DNA from: an uncultured Flavobacteriales bacterium
GTDB lineage: Bacteria; Bacteroidota; Bacteroidia; Flavobacteriales_G; Salibacteraceae
Length of the DNA stretch: 64,000 nucleotides
Assembly: GCA_913062955.1 (NCBI GenBank)
Contig: CAJXZP010000009.1
Location: 1-64,000, forward strand
Reading direction: 5' to 3'
Shown: positions 33,856 to 42,819 of the stretch, piece after piece
Layout: every line of letters begins with the position of its first letter
Numbering within the stretch: the first letter of the stretch is position 1
Made by a program: the position numbers and the translations under genes
The notes under the pieces: model-generated
Databases searched by the model: none
What the model saw: the letters and a program-made list of their open reading frames with translations, nothing else
Told to the model about the DNA's origin: nothing

Positions 33856-34986
33856 ATGGCAGGTATATATATTCATATTCCTTTTTGCAAACAAGCATGT
33901 CACTATTGTGATTTCCATTTCTCTACCAATTTTAGAAATGTAAATGAATTAGTAAAGGCTATGAAGGTGGAGCTGAATTTGCAATCTCACTATATGGGGG
34001 ACGAAAAAATTCATACCATTTATTTTGGTGGTGGAACTCCATCTGCTATTCCCACTCATTTAATTGGCGAACTGATTGATGAAGTGAAACGACTTCATCG
34101 GGTAAGTAAGGAAGCAGAAATATCGCTCGAAGCGAATCCAGATGATCTCACCAAAGAAAATCTAGCCGATTGGAAAAGTTTTGGAATTAACCGGTTAAGT
34201 GTCGGAGTGCAATCCTTTGTGAATGAGCATTTGGTGTGGATGAATCGGGCACATACTAGTACCGAAGCCATTAATGGTTTAACATGGGCCAAAGAAATAG
34301 GGATTACCAATATCACCATGGATTTGATTTATGGAATTCCGAATATGACCATGGACCAATGGAAATCTAATTTACAGACCTTCTTTGATTTAGACTTACC
34401 TCATTTATCCGCTTACGGTTTAACTATTGAAGAGCAAACCCATTTGGGACATCTAGTTAAGACCAATCAAGTCCAAACCGAAAAAGACGCTAATTATAAT
34501 TTGCAATTTGAATATTTGATGACCCAAACACAGAAGCAAGGATTTGATCATTATGAAATTTCAAATTTTGGAAAACCTGGTTTTTATAGTCGGCATAATA
34601 CGGCCTATTGGTTGGGCGAAAAGTATGCAGGAATTGGACCATCGGCCCACTCCTTCAATGGAGAGGAAAGACGATGGAACGTAGCTTCAAATATGAAGTA
34701 CATGACCATGTTGAATAAAAAAGAGTTGCCTTCGGAGGTGGAGAAATTATCGAAGAAGGATCAATTCAATGAATATGTTTTAACCCGTTTACGTACCATT
34801 TGGGGAATTGATACGAACCAAATAATAAACCAATTTGGTGCCGATTTTCAAAATAATCTAAAATCATCGGTCCAGCCATATATCCGCTCTGGACACGTTG
34901 TTTTTAATGGGAATTCCTATGTGCTGTCTAACGAAGGTAAGTATTTGGCCGATAAAATATCATCCGACCTCTTTGTGGTTGATTAA
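33856..34986 (+). CDS. hemW: HemW-type radical SAM protein
   Basis: The 376-residue radical SAM protein has a CxxxCxxC cluster motif (Cys11, Cys15, Cys18 in FCKQACHYCDF) starting MAGIYIHIPF, as in HemW. Later it shows FGGGTPS, SLEANPDDLT and GVQSF. HemW binds haem and was long misannotated as oxygen-independent coproporphyrinogen III oxidase; true HemN has an extra Cys and a longer N-terminus, which are missing here. It is 18 nt downstream of the histidine kinase, and 35 nt separate it from the cyclase-family gene. Confidence 0.93.
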   Translation: MAGIYIHIPFCKQACHYCDFHFSTNFRNVNELVKAMKVELNLQSHYMGDEKIHTIYFGGGTPSAIPTHLIGELIDEVKRLHRVSKEAEISLEANPDDLTKENLADWKSFGINRLSVGVQSFVNEHLVWMNRAHTSTEAINGLTWAKEIGITNITMDLIYGIPNMTMDQWKSNLQTFFDLDLPHLSAYGLTIEEQTHLGHLVKTNQVQTEKDANYNLQFEYLMTQTQKQGFDHYEISNFGKPGFYSRHNTAYWLGEKYAGIGPSAHSFNGEERRWNVASNMKYMTMLNKKELPSEVEKLSKKDQFNEYVLTRLRTIWGIDTNQIINQFGADFQNNLKSSVQPYIRSGHVVFNGNSYVLSNEGKYLADKISSDLFVVD

Positions 34987-35020
34987 AAAATTATATTTTG
35001 CAGGGCTTAAATATTTTATC

Positions 35021-35773
35021 TTGCAAATAACAGTACCACATAACGGCAATTCATATCGCGTTGATTTGAATAAATTTCATGATATTTCCATCCCTATGGG
35101 TGGAGAATCGGGGGTGCAAGCATGGTATTTGAATGCACCAGAAATTAGCCCGGTAAGGGATGGTGATTTTATTGGCGAGGTGGCTCAAGGAAGTTCCGTG
35201 AATTTTCGAAACATATTCTTTAATCCACATGCGCATATCACCCATACCGAAAGTATGGGGCACATTCACGAAACTATTTTTTCGGTGAATGAAAATTTGA
35301 AAGAACATTATTTTATTACCGAGGTAATTAGTATTGATCCTCTTCAAGTAGCAAGTGATCGTATTATTGGAAAAGACCAAATTGAAAAAATGTTGGCGGG
35401 TAAACGTCCAAAGGCTTTAGTGATTCGAACGCTTCCTAATGTAGAAAATAAATTAGCGATCAACTATTCCAATACCAATCCTACGTATATGGAGTGGCAA
35501 GCCGCAGCTTGGTTAAATGAAATTGGTGTAGAGCACCTTTTAATTGATACCCCATCGGTAGATCGAGAACAAGATAATGGCGAACTTAAAGCGCATAAAG
35601 CGTTTTGGGGCTATCCAGATACGAAAAGACTTCATTGCACTATTTCAGAATTTGTGTTCGTGAAGGATTCAATACCAGACGGAACGTACTTTATGAATTT
35701 ACAGACCGCTCCCATTGAGAATGATGCGACACCATCACGACCAATTTTACATGAAATGACTTTAATAGATTAA
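35021..35773 (+). CDS. Cyclase-family metal hydrolase (kynurenine formamidase-like)
   Basis: The frame gives a 250-residue protein from TTG 35021, beginning LQITVPHNGNSYRVDLNK. It belongs to the cyclase/KynB superfamily, whose metal site is formed by the HxxxTHxDxxxH-like motif, here HAHITHTESMGHI. The C-terminal part has WLNEIGVEHLLIDTPSVDR and a conserved-looking HKAFWGYPDT. It probably hydrolyses an amide or ester substrate that I cannot name. The frame could start at 34898 inside hemW, but no start within that overlap fits the domain; the TTG just after the hemW stop does. Lrp follows 10 nt later. Confidence 0.75.
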   Translation: MQITVPHNGNSYRVDLNKFHDISIPMGGESGVQAWYLNAPEISPVRDGDFIGEVAQGSSVNFRNIFFNPHAHITHTESMGHIHETIFSVNENLKEHYFITEVISIDPLQVASDRIIGKDQIEKMLAGKRPKALVIRTLPNVENKLAINYSNTNPTYMEWQAAAWLNEIGVEHLLIDTPSVDREQDNGELKAHKAFWGYPDTKRLHCTISEFVFVKDSIPDGTYFMNLQTAPIENDATPSRPILHEMTLID

Positions 35774-35783
35774 ACGTATAGAT

Positions 35784-36251
35784 ATGGAACATGTTATAGA
35801 TGCAATTGATAAGAAGATTCTAGATGTCCTACAAGAAAACGGACGTATCACCAATCTTCATTTATCCAATTTAATTGGTCTTTCACCGGCACCTACATTA
35901 GAACGTGTTCGAAAGTTAGAGAAAGCAAAGATTTTAAAAAGTTATCATGCAGAAGTAGATGCGTCTAAATTGGGGTACGATTTGAATGTAACTATTCAAA
36001 TTACCTTAGCGCGCCAAATTGAAAATGCAACACAAAGGTTTAATACCGATATTCAAAAAATCGAAGAGATTATTGAATGTGTTCAAGTAACCGGTGATTT
36101 TGATTATTTGCTACGTGCAGTGGTAAAGGATGTCCGTGGATTAGATCTCCTAATCAACGAAAAATTAATTCGTATTGAAGTTATTGGTCAATTGAAAACC
36201 AACGTGATTTTATCCACTATAAAGAGTTCCAAAAAGATACCATTGAAATAA
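35784..36251 (+). CDS. Lrp/AsnC-family transcription regulator
   Basis: The 155-residue regulator has an N-terminal winged helix (DAIDKKILDVLQENGRI, then LIGLSPAPTLERVRKLE) and a C-terminal RAM/AsnC effector domain with EIIECVQVTGDFDYLLRAV. Such proteins act as octamers or hexadecamers, sensing amino acids. It is translationally linked to the YjbR-like gene by a TAATG junction and follows the cyclase gene by 10 nt. Self-regulation or control of these neighbours is plausible. Confidence 0.93.
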   Translation: MEHVIDAIDKKILDVLQENGRITNLHLSNLIGLSPAPTLERVRKLEKAKILKSYHAEVDASKLGYDLNVTIQITLARQIENATQRFNTDIQKIEEIIECVQVTGDFDYLLRAVVKDVRGLDLLINEKLIRIEVIGQLKTNVILSTIKSSKKIPLK

Positions 36252-36598
36252 TGAATATCGAAGAATATAGAGAATACTGTTTGGCAAAAGCAGCGGTAAC
36301 AGAAACCACCCCATTTGACAAAAACACCTTGGTGTTTAAAGTACATGGAAAAATGTTTGCTCTTACTGGAATGGAGAAGTTTGAGAGTATCAATTTAAAA
36401 TGTGACCCTGAATATGCCATTCAACTTCGGGAGGAAAATGAAGGAGTTCAACCCGGGTTTCATATGAATAAAACACATTGGAATACAGTACTGACAGATG
36501 GATCGGTAGCGGATGAGCTATTATTAGAACTTATTGATCATTCCTACGAATTGGTCGTAAAAGGCTTACGAAGAAAAGTGAGAGAGTCTTTAAAATAA
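36251..36598 (+). CDS. MmcQ/YjbR-like protein
   Basis: The 115-residue product matches the CyaY-like-fold MmcQ/YjbR family: an N-terminal EYCLAKAAVTETTPFD, central VFKVHGKMFALTG, and GFHMNKTHWNTV, which is the diagnostic C-terminal half. Members bind DNA non-specifically in some species; the role is unknown. It shares the A of TAATG with lrp. Confidence 0.92.
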   Translation: MNIEEYREYCLAKAAVTETTPFDKNTLVFKVHGKMFALTGMEKFESINLKCDPEYAIQLREENEGVQPGFHMNKTHWNTVLTDGSVADELLLELIDHSYELVVKGLRRKVRESLK

Positions 36599-36607
36599 AA
36601 CGAAGGA

Positions 36608-37177
36608 ATGATGAGAAAGATTATTTCATTCTTCTTTCAGGGGTTATTACTGGTAGTACCCGTCATGTTAACCGTTTACATCGTTTATAAAATGTTTGTA
36701 TGGGTAGACGAAATCCTGCCCTATCATCCCTTTTCGGGCTCGGGTGTTATTATTTTATTTGCCGTTATTACCCTAATTGGACTGTTAGGAAATACCTTGA
36801 TTGCGCGTACTTTAAATGATTGGTTTCACGCACTGATCAATAAACTACCCTTACTCCGTACTATTTACTCCGCTATTAAAGATTTACTTTCGGCTTTTGT
36901 AGGTGAAAAAAGAAAATTTGGTCGCCCAGTACTCGTTAAACTAAGTAAAGAATCCAATATTCAAAAAATGGGGTTTCTAACCCAGGAAAATATGGCCCTA
37001 CTAGGTTTAGATAACCATAAAGTAGCCGTTTATTTCCCCCATTCCTATGCCTTTAGTGGAAATGTTTTTATTGTCGAAAAAGAAAATATTTCGGACATTG
37101 ATGCTTCTTCGGCAGAGGTAATGAAGTTTATTGTTTCGGGAGGAGTCGCTTTTCCAGGAGGAAAAAACGATGATTAA
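36608..37177 (+). CDS. DUF502 membrane protein
   Basis: The 189-residue protein has two membrane helices (about 7-28 and 43-66) followed by a DUF502-type soluble domain (LPLLRTIYSAIKDLLSAFV; GFLTQENMALLG; PHSYAFSGNVFIVEKENI). The family is widespread and mostly of unknown role, often near membrane lipid genes. Its last bases include a perfect AGGAGG that serves as the ribosome-binding site for the downstream acyltransferase gene. Confidence 0.88.
   Translation: MMRKIISFFFQGLLLVVPVMLTVYIVYKMFVWVDEILPYHPFSGSGVIILFAVITLIGLLGNTLIARTLNDWFHALINKLPLLRTIYSAIKDLLSAFVGEKRKFGRPVLVKLSKESNIQKMGFLTQENMALLGLDNHKVAVYFPHSYAFSGNVFIVEKENISDIDASSAEVMKFIVSGGVAFPGGKNDD
37156..37161 (+). promoter_or_regulatory. 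Strong Shine-Dalgarno for plsC inside the DUF502 gene
   Basis: AGGAGG lies 8 nt before ATG 37170 and overlaps the end of the DUF502 frame. Such consensus SD sites are unusual in a Bacteroidetes genome, and this one fixes the start choice. Confidence 0.6.
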
Positions 37178-37916
37178 ACGTTTTTCATGGGTCGCTTACA
37201 AAGTATATGTATTGACCATTTTTTTTGTGACATTGATTCCTTTTTATCCTATTTTCTGGTATTTACTAAATAAAGAAGAGCGCTGGCCCAAATGTTTTGT
37301 TTGGCAAGTGCATTGGGGGAAGGTAGTTCTGTTTCTTTCGGGGATTCAATTACAGGTAAAAGGACAAGAAAACTTACCCAGTCCACCCTATGTTATTGTA
37401 TCCAACCACGCTTCTTATATTGATACCTTTTTGATGTATGGAATTATTCCTGACTTTTTTGTTTTTATGGGAATGGCTTCTTTACGTAAACTGCCCATGT
37501 TTGGCCGGTTCTTTACATCCGGTCAAAATATTTCGGTAGATAGATCTTGTACATTTAACTCCGTAAGAGCATTTAAATTGGCACAAATCAAATTGTCCAA
37601 AGGCTACTCGGTGGCCATTTTTCCTGAAGGGGGGATTAAATCCCAGGTTCCTGAATTAGGTGCGTTTAAAAATGGCGCTTTTAAATTAGCGATGAATGTT
37701 CAAGCACCGATCGTTCCAATCGTCCTGTTTAACTCTCATATTATTTTGGATTCTAATAATGTTTTTGGAGCATCCGGTAAGCCAGGTCCTGCTCCAGTAC
37801 ATATTTTAAAGGCAATAGAAACTTCTCACTTAAAACAGGAAGATTTAATACCTTTGCGCCACGAAATTTGGAATGCAATGAATACAGAATTGCAAGAATT
37901 TTATTCGAAAGCATAA
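37170..37916 (+). CDS. plsC: 1-acyl-sn-glycerol-3-phosphate acyltransferase
   Basis: From ATG 37170 the protein is 248 residues and begins with a membrane helix (about 9-32). The acyltransferase motif I NHASYIDT (His80, Asp85), the substrate block GRFFTSGQNISVDRS and FPEGG (151-155) identify an AGPAT that adds the second acyl chain in phosphatidate synthesis. The frame extends to 37131 inside the DUF502 gene, but the AGGAGG at 37156-37161 points to 37170. It overlaps the DUF502 stop by 8 nt, so they are coupled. Confidence 0.92.
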   Translation: MIKRFSWVAYKVYVLTIFFVTLIPFYPIFWYLLNKEERWPKCFVWQVHWGKVVLFLSGIQLQVKGQENLPSPPYVIVSNHASYIDTFLMYGIIPDFFVFMGMASLRKLPMFGRFFTSGQNISVDRSCTFNSVRAFKLAQIKLSKGYSVAIFPEGGIKSQVPELGAFKNGAFKLAMNVQAPIVPIVLFNSHIILDSNNVFGASGKPGPAPVHILKAIETSHLKQEDLIPLRHEIWNAMNTELQEFYSKA

Positions 37917-37928
37917 TAATTGACGAAC

Positions 37929-38219
37929 ATGAAGATTGATAATAGCATTGTAGATAAAGTAGCAGGACTTTCGAAGTTGGAGTATAAAGGCGAAGAAAAA
38001 GAAGCTATTAAAAAGGATATGGAGCGTATTCTTGACTTCATGGATCTTTTGAACGAAGTGGATACCGAAGGGGTAGAACCGTTGAAGTATGTGACCGAAG
38101 GAATGTTAGAGTTACGTAAAGATGTAGCCCATACCGATATTACAAAAGCTCAGGCTTTAGAAAATGCACCGTCTAAAGATTCGGATTATTTCAAAGTCCC
38201 TAAGGTTTTAAGTAAGTAG
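37929..38219 (+). CDS. gatC: Aspartyl/glutamyl-tRNA amidotransferase subunit C
   Basis: From ATG 37929 the protein is 96 residues. It is the small GatC subunit that stabilises GatA for Glu/Asp-tRNA amidation: VDKVAGLSKLEYK, ILDFMDLLNEVDTEGVEP and RKDV are diagnostic. A TTG at 37920 would add three residues and is less likely. gatA and gatB are not nearby. It is the last gene of the hemW-to-gatC run, 12 nt after plsC. Confidence 0.92.
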   Translation: MKIDNSIVDKVAGLSKLEYKGEEKEAIKKDMERILDFMDLLNEVDTEGVEPLKYVTEGMLELRKDVAHTDITKAQALENAPSKDSDYFKVPKVLSK

Positions 38220-38300
38220 GATTTGGTTTTAAGTTGTTGGCTAGCAAGGGAATACTTTTTTTTTGTATACTTGTATTCTTAATAACTTAAACTATAACCA

Positions 38301-39617
38301 ATGATACGATCAATAACATGTGCCCTTTTACTGAGCCTATGCATAAGTGTAGTAAGTGCTCAAGGAATGCTTAGTTCCGCTGATTTAAATAGTCAAAAGG
38401 AACTAAATAAATACGAAAGAGTTGAACTGGTTCCAGAGCCAATTTTACTTGATGCGAATAATTCATTTACGAATAGAGGGGCTACTCTCTATATGGATAG
38501 TTTAATTCTTCACGTACCAATGTCTAGCGGAAGTCCGGTAACCGGTATTGAAAGCACCACCTATTTGTATAATTCCATTAATGAGAATATTACTAGTTCT
38601 AGGTTTGATATTACTCCGAATACGCAACAACGTATTGCGTCTACAAAAACGGAAAATGTTTATAATGCCAATGGATTGTTAATTTCCAGTATTAGCTATA
38701 GATGGGCTCCTGGAACGAGTACATGGGTTGAACTGTATAAATATGACCGTATTTATTCTTCTAGTTTTAACTTAGAATCGTTGATTACTTTGCGTTGGAA
38801 TTTGAATACTAGTTTGTGGGATAATCTTCTAAAAAGAGAATATTCGTATGATGCGAATGATAATAATATAGGCCAATTCCTTTTTCAATGGAACACAAGT
38901 TCTTCGTTGTGGGATAGTACGGTTAAATACACGTACAGTTTTGATAGTAATAATGATAATACGGGAGTTTCAGGGTTTAATTGGAATGGTTCTTTGTGGG
39001 TAAACATCCTGCAATCTACCTATACCCTAAATGGGTTAGGAGATAGAGTAGATCAGTTAATGCAAACGTGGGATACGACATCGAATGTATGGGTGAATTT
39101 TTACCTGTATGATTATTCCTATGATACTCAAGATAATATGATTCAATGGGTGAGGCAAGATTGGTCTATAACACAAAGTGCCTGGAGACCACTATTTAGG
39201 TTAACGCAATCTTTTGATTTGACTGTTTCAGGAGCTGATATAATTGCTCCTGGAGGTTATGACTTGAATAACCAACTATCTGCTGAATCCGTTTATTACA
39301 ATAATCCAGGTACTGGGAATTGGGAAATAAGTGATTCCATTACTTATTTCTATTCTACAGGTATAACCTCCATTGCAGAATCTAAATTTATGGAAATGGA
39401 ATCGTTTCCAAATCCGGTTACTGATTTGATTACTTTTAAACTAAACACGAATGAAGTGAATGCCGTAGTGCAAATTATGGATGTTACAGGTAAGGTGGTA
39501 ATGAAAAGGGATTTGAATCGAGCGAATAAAGTAAATGTTTCGATTTTACATCGTGGTTTCTATACGTATGTTATTGAAGCTAGAAATGGAATTTATTCTG
39601 GTAAGTTTGTAAAGTAG
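38301..39617 (+). CDS. T9SS type A cargo protein with WN/YD tandem repeats
   Basis: The 438-residue secreted protein has a signal peptide (about 1-20) and a T9SS type A C-terminal domain (about 365-438; SFPNPVTDLITFKL ending in YSGKFVK). Between them, from residue 130 to 320, about five tandem units of 36-40 residues recur with the pattern W(N/D)...S.LW.N....Y.Y(D/S)..(D/N)N. These look like YD/RHS-like or calcium-binding beta repeats. It should be exported across the outer membrane and kept on the surface or released. Function not recognised; an adhesin or matrix protein is a fair guess. Confidence 0.8.
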   Translation: MIRSITCALLLSLCISVVSAQGMLSSADLNSQKELNKYERVELVPEPILLDANNSFTNRGATLYMDSLILHVPMSSGSPVTGIESTTYLYNSINENITSSRFDITPNTQQRIASTKTENVYNANGLLISSISYRWAPGTSTWVELYKYDRIYSSSFNLESLITLRWNLNTSLWDNLLKREYSYDANDNNIGQFLFQWNTSSSLWDSTVKYTYSFDSNNDNTGVSGFNWNGSLWVNILQSTYTLNGLGDRVDQLMQTWDTTSNVWVNFYLYDYSYDTQDNMIQWVRQDWSITQSAWRPLFRLTQSFDLTVSGADIIAPGGYDLNNQLSAESVYYNNPGTGNWEISDSITYFYSTGITSIAESKFMEMESFPNPVTDLITFKLNTNEVNAVVQIMDVTGKVVMKRDLNRANKVNVSILHRGFYTYVIEARNGIYSGKFVK

Positions 39618-39640
39618 TAAGCGTTCAAAAAAAATGATGT

Positions 39641-39672
39641 AAAAGCTTAAGAGTATTTCTTAAGCTTTTTTT
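39641..39672 (+). terminator. Terminator after the T9SS cargo gene
   Basis: A 12-bp perfect stem (AAAAGCTTAAGA 39641-39652 with TCTTAAGCTTTT 39658-39669), a 5-nt loop and a T run, 24 nt past the stop. Confidence 0.9.
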
Positions 39673-39763
39673 CTTGGTGGTCGTTAAATCCCTATCATCT
39701 GGTTTATGAAGAAGAACAGAAATGTAGCGCTTTCACTTACCTTCGTGCCCTTTATTATAAAGG

Positions 39764-40678
39764 ATGAAAAATAATAATCTTTTAGCACATTTAGCGGTAT
39801 TTGGTGCAAACCTAATTTATGGTATCAATTATACCGTAGCTAAAGATGTGATGCCAGAATATTTAACTCCAAATGGGTTTATTTTGGTGAGAGTTTTGGG
39901 GGCGGCCATTATGTTTTGGCTGTTAAGCTTTGGGTTGAAACTAAACGAGTCTATCGCTAAAAAAGATTGGGTTCGATTAGCCATAGCTGGATTGTTTGGG
40001 GTGGCGATGAATCAGTTATTCTTTTTTCAAGGACTGTCATTAACAACCCCAATAAACGCGGCAATTATCATGACGATTAATCCCGTAATGGTATTAATTA
40101 TAGCGGCTATTATTCTTCGAAATCGAATTACGTTAACCAAAACAACAGGTATTCTTTTAGGCTTAAGTGGAGCAGTATTACTCACCGTTTATAAAGAGGG
40201 AGAAATTGTGATTCCTAATTTTTCTCAAGACACCGCTCTTGGAGATATGTTGGTTCTTATTAATGCAACCTCTTATGCAATTTACCTAGTCGTTGTAAAA
40301 CCTTTAATGGTCAAATACCATCCAGTAACTATAGTAAAATGGGTATTTTTATTCGGACTGATTTATGTTCTTCCATTCGGGGCATCAGAAATCGTGTCCT
40401 TTGATTGGTTGAACTTTCCAGGATACATTTACGGTGAAATTGCATTTGTGGTTATCGGAACTACTTTCTTTGCCTACCTGTTTAATATGTACGGATTGAA
40501 AAAATTGAGTCCATCTGTGGTCAGTATCTATATTTACCTACAACCCTTTTTAGCCACTTTGTTTGCCTTGGCATGGGGAAGTGACTCCCTTAGCCTTTCA
40601 CAAATATTAGCCGCAGCATTGGTTTTTTGTGGCGTTTATTTGGTGAGTAAGAAGGCGAAACCTGTTCTGAATGAATAG
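39764..40678 (+). CDS. EamA/DMT-superfamily transporter
   Basis: The 304-residue protein has ten predicted membrane helices in two EamA repeats (1-140 and 155-298). The repeats have the hallmark openings VFGANLIYGINYTVAK and MLVLINATSYAIYLVV, and the second one ends in LVFCGVYLVSK. These drug/metabolite transporters usually export amino acids, nucleotide-like solutes or other small metabolites; the substrate here is unknown. TACCTTCG, one mismatch from TAnnTTTG, lies 19 nt upstream. Confidence 0.92.
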   Translation: MKNNNLLAHLAVFGANLIYGINYTVAKDVMPEYLTPNGFILVRVLGAAIMFWLLSFGLKLNESIAKKDWVRLAIAGLFGVAMNQLFFFQGLSLTTPINAAIIMTINPVMVLIIAAIILRNRITLTKTTGILLGLSGAVLLTVYKEGEIVIPNFSQDTALGDMLVLINATSYAIYLVVVKPLMVKYHPVTIVKWVFLFGLIYVLPFGASEIVSFDWLNFPGYIYGEIAFVVIGTTFFAYLFNMYGLKKLSPSVVSIYIYLQPFLATLFALAWGSDSLSLSQILAAALVFCGVYLVSKKAKPVLNE

Positions 40679-40735
40679 TCTTTATATTGGATTTTCTAGT
40701 CCCAAAATCAATCTCCATAAATAGTTTAAGAACCT

Positions 40736-40743
40736 TATCTTTG
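40736..40743 (+). promoter_or_regulatory. Bacteroidetes -7 element before yicC
   Basis: TATCTTTG matches TAnnTTTG, 23 nt before the yicC ATG; it would drive yicC-gmk-nadD-GT9. Confidence 0.5.
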
Positions 40744-40766
40744 GGGCTTCTAAAAAAAGTAAGTGT

Positions 40767-41639
40767 ATGCTAAAATCAATGACTGGGTTTGGGAAAGCCA
40801 TGGGAAACAGAGGAGATGTTTCCTACAATGTGGAACTTAGATCTTTAAATAGTAAACAAACGGATATTTATGTTAAAATGCCCAGTCAGTTTAAGTCTAA
40901 GGAGTTAGAAGTCCGTACCTTATTGACCAGAGAGTTGACCCGAGGTAAGATCGAATTGAGTATGCATATTCATGGGGCTACCTCAGATACTTTGCAAACC
41001 ATCAATACCACTTTAGCGAAACATTACCATCAGGAATTAAGAAACTTGGCGGGTGCATTGGGTGAAGGCACGGAGAGCTTGATGCCCATGGTATTAAAGA
41101 TGCCAGAGGTTTTGGCCAGTAAAGCACCAGAAATGGATCCGGAAGAATGGGGCTTTATTATGAACTTAATTAGAGAAGCTATTTCAAAGCATTCGGAATT
41201 TAGGTCGGTAGAAGGGCAAAGTTTAGAAGACGATTTTAAAGTGCGATTAAATAATATTACAGGCTTGTTAACGGAAGCAGAAAAATTTGAAGATGTACGG
41301 GTAGAGTCGGTTCGTACACGTTTAAATAAAGGGGTGGAAGAATTAGCTAAACAAGAAAATTTAGATAAAAATCGTCACGAGCAAGAAATCATTTATTACA
41401 TCGAAAAATTGGATATCAACGAAGAGAAAGTCCGGTTAAATGCGCACTTAAAGTACTTTGTGGAAACCATGAATCAAGGCGGTGTTGCCGGTAAAAAATT
41501 GGGATTCATTACCCAAGAACTAGGGAGAGAAATTAATACCTTAGGATCAAAAGCATACCATCAAGATATTCAAAGAGTGGTGGTGCAAATGAAGGACGAA
41601 TTAGAAAAGATTAAAGAGCAAGTGCTTAACGTGTTGTAG
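40767..41639 (+). CDS. YicC-family endoribonuclease
   Basis: The 290-residue protein has the YicC N-terminal signature MLKSMTGFGKAMG and VELRSLNSKQTDIYVKMP, plus the C-terminal DUF1732 part (EEKVRLNAHLKYF; GKKLGFITQELGREINTLGSKA). YicC members act as endoribonucleases or RNase adaptors. It starts a four-gene operon with gmk 2 nt later. Confidence 0.93.
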   Translation: MLKSMTGFGKAMGNRGDVSYNVELRSLNSKQTDIYVKMPSQFKSKELEVRTLLTRELTRGKIELSMHIHGATSDTLQTINTTLAKHYHQELRNLAGALGEGTESLMPMVLKMPEVLASKAPEMDPEEWGFIMNLIREAISKHSEFRSVEGQSLEDDFKVRLNNITGLLTEAEKFEDVRVESVRTRLNKGVEELAKQENLDKNRHEQEIIYYIEKLDINEEKVRLNAHLKYFVETMNQGGVAGKKLGFITQELGREINTLGSKAYHQDIQRVVVQMKDELEKIKEQVLNVL

Positions 41640-41641
41640 AA

Positions 41642-42208
41642 ATGCAAGAAAAGTTAGTCATCATATCTGCTCCCTCAGGAGCTGGGAAATCAACGATTGT
41701 AAATAAAGTTTTACCGGAAATCTCAAATTTAGAGTTTTCAATTTCGGCTACTTCTAGATCTCCTAGAGGCGAAGAAAAACATGGGGATCATTATTATTTT
41801 TTCACCCCCCAAGAATTTAGAAAAGCCATTTCTGAACACTCTTTTATTGAGTTTGAAGAGGTGTACCCAGATCAATTCTACGGGTCCTTAAAAAGTGAAG
41901 TAGAACGATTATGGACCAGTGATAAAGCCGTTATTTTCGATATTGACGTGGTGGGTGGTTTGAATTTGAAAAAAATGTATGGGGATAAAGCCATTTCAAT
42001 TTTTATTCAACCTCCTTCAGTAGCGGTTTTAGAACAACGTTTGCGGGGAAGAGGGACCGACTCGGAAGAGAAAATCCAGACCCGGTTGGGTAAATCAAAA
42101 GAAGAATTGGCTCGAGCTAGCGAATTTGATCATGTGGTTGTAAACGATGATTTATCAATAGCTACCGAAAATGTATTTAACCTGATTACCGACTTCTTGA
42201 ATAACTAA
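41642..42208 (+). CDS. gmk: Guanylate kinase
   Basis: The 188-residue kinase phosphorylates GMP to GDP with ATP. P-loop SAPSGAGKST (9-18), the GMP-binding segment SRSPRGEEKHGDHYYF and the lid region near 135-150 are clear. The normal length and the yicC partner confirm it. nadD follows 2 nt later. Confidence 0.97.
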   Translation: MQEKLVIISAPSGAGKSTIVNKVLPEISNLEFSISATSRSPRGEEKHGDHYYFFTPQEFRKAISEHSFIEFEEVYPDQFYGSLKSEVERLWTSDKAVIFDIDVVGGLNLKKMYGDKAISIFIQPPSVAVLEQRLRGRGTDSEEKIQTRLGKSKEELARASEFDHVVVNDDLSIATENVFNLITDFLNN

Positions 42209-42210
42209 TC

Positions 42211-42819
42211 ATGGCAAATACGAACATCGGTTTATTTTTTGGAACGTTTAACCCCATTCATGTAGGTCATCTTATACTGGGGAACTTTATGGCACAAGTG
42301 CCACAAATTGACCAAGTGTGGTTTGTGGTGACGCCTAGAAATCCCTTCAAATCAAAAGATACCTTATTGGCGGATGTGCATCGATTGGCATTGGTTCGAG
42401 AGGCCATAGAGGATAACCCAAGATTGGAAGCTTCGAATATTGAGTTTGACATGCCTCAACCCAATTATACGGTGAAGACCCTAGCGGTTCTATCCGAAAA
42501 GTACCCCGATAAAAACTTCACCTTGATTATGGGGGAAGATAATTTGAGAGGGTTTCATAAATGGAAAAACTACGAAGTTATTTTAGAAAATTATGACGTT
42601 TTGGTGTACCCACGTGTATATACTGAAAATGAAATCCCCGTAGTTTCTGAAAAGGAAAAAGAATTATTAAATCATCCTAAAGTGCAATTGGTAGATGCGC
42701 CTTTGATGAAGGTTTCTTCCAGTACCATCCGTACTATGATTGCGCAAGGGAAAGATGTGCAGTACATTCTTCCGCATAAAGTATATACCTACGTAAACGA
42801 AATGAATTTCTATAAATAA
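42211..42819 (+). CDS. nadD: Nicotinate-nucleotide adenylyltransferase
   Basis: The 202-residue enzyme makes deamido-NAD from NaMN and ATP. It has the nucleotidyltransferase motif GTFNPIHVGH (11-20) and the C-terminal SSSTIR near 170. It also has the NadD-type FVVTPRNPFK. It overlaps the next gene by one base (TAATG), so translation is coupled. Confidence 0.96.
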   Translation: MANTNIGLFFGTFNPIHVGHLILGNFMAQVPQIDQVWFVVTPRNPFKSKDTLLADVHRLALVREAIEDNPRLEASNIEFDMPQPNYTVKTLAVLSEKYPDKNFTLIMGEDNLRGFHKWKNYEVILENYDVLVYPRVYTENEIPVVSEKEKELLNHPKVQLVDAPLMKVSSSTIRTMIAQGKDVQYILPHKVYTYVNEMNFYK

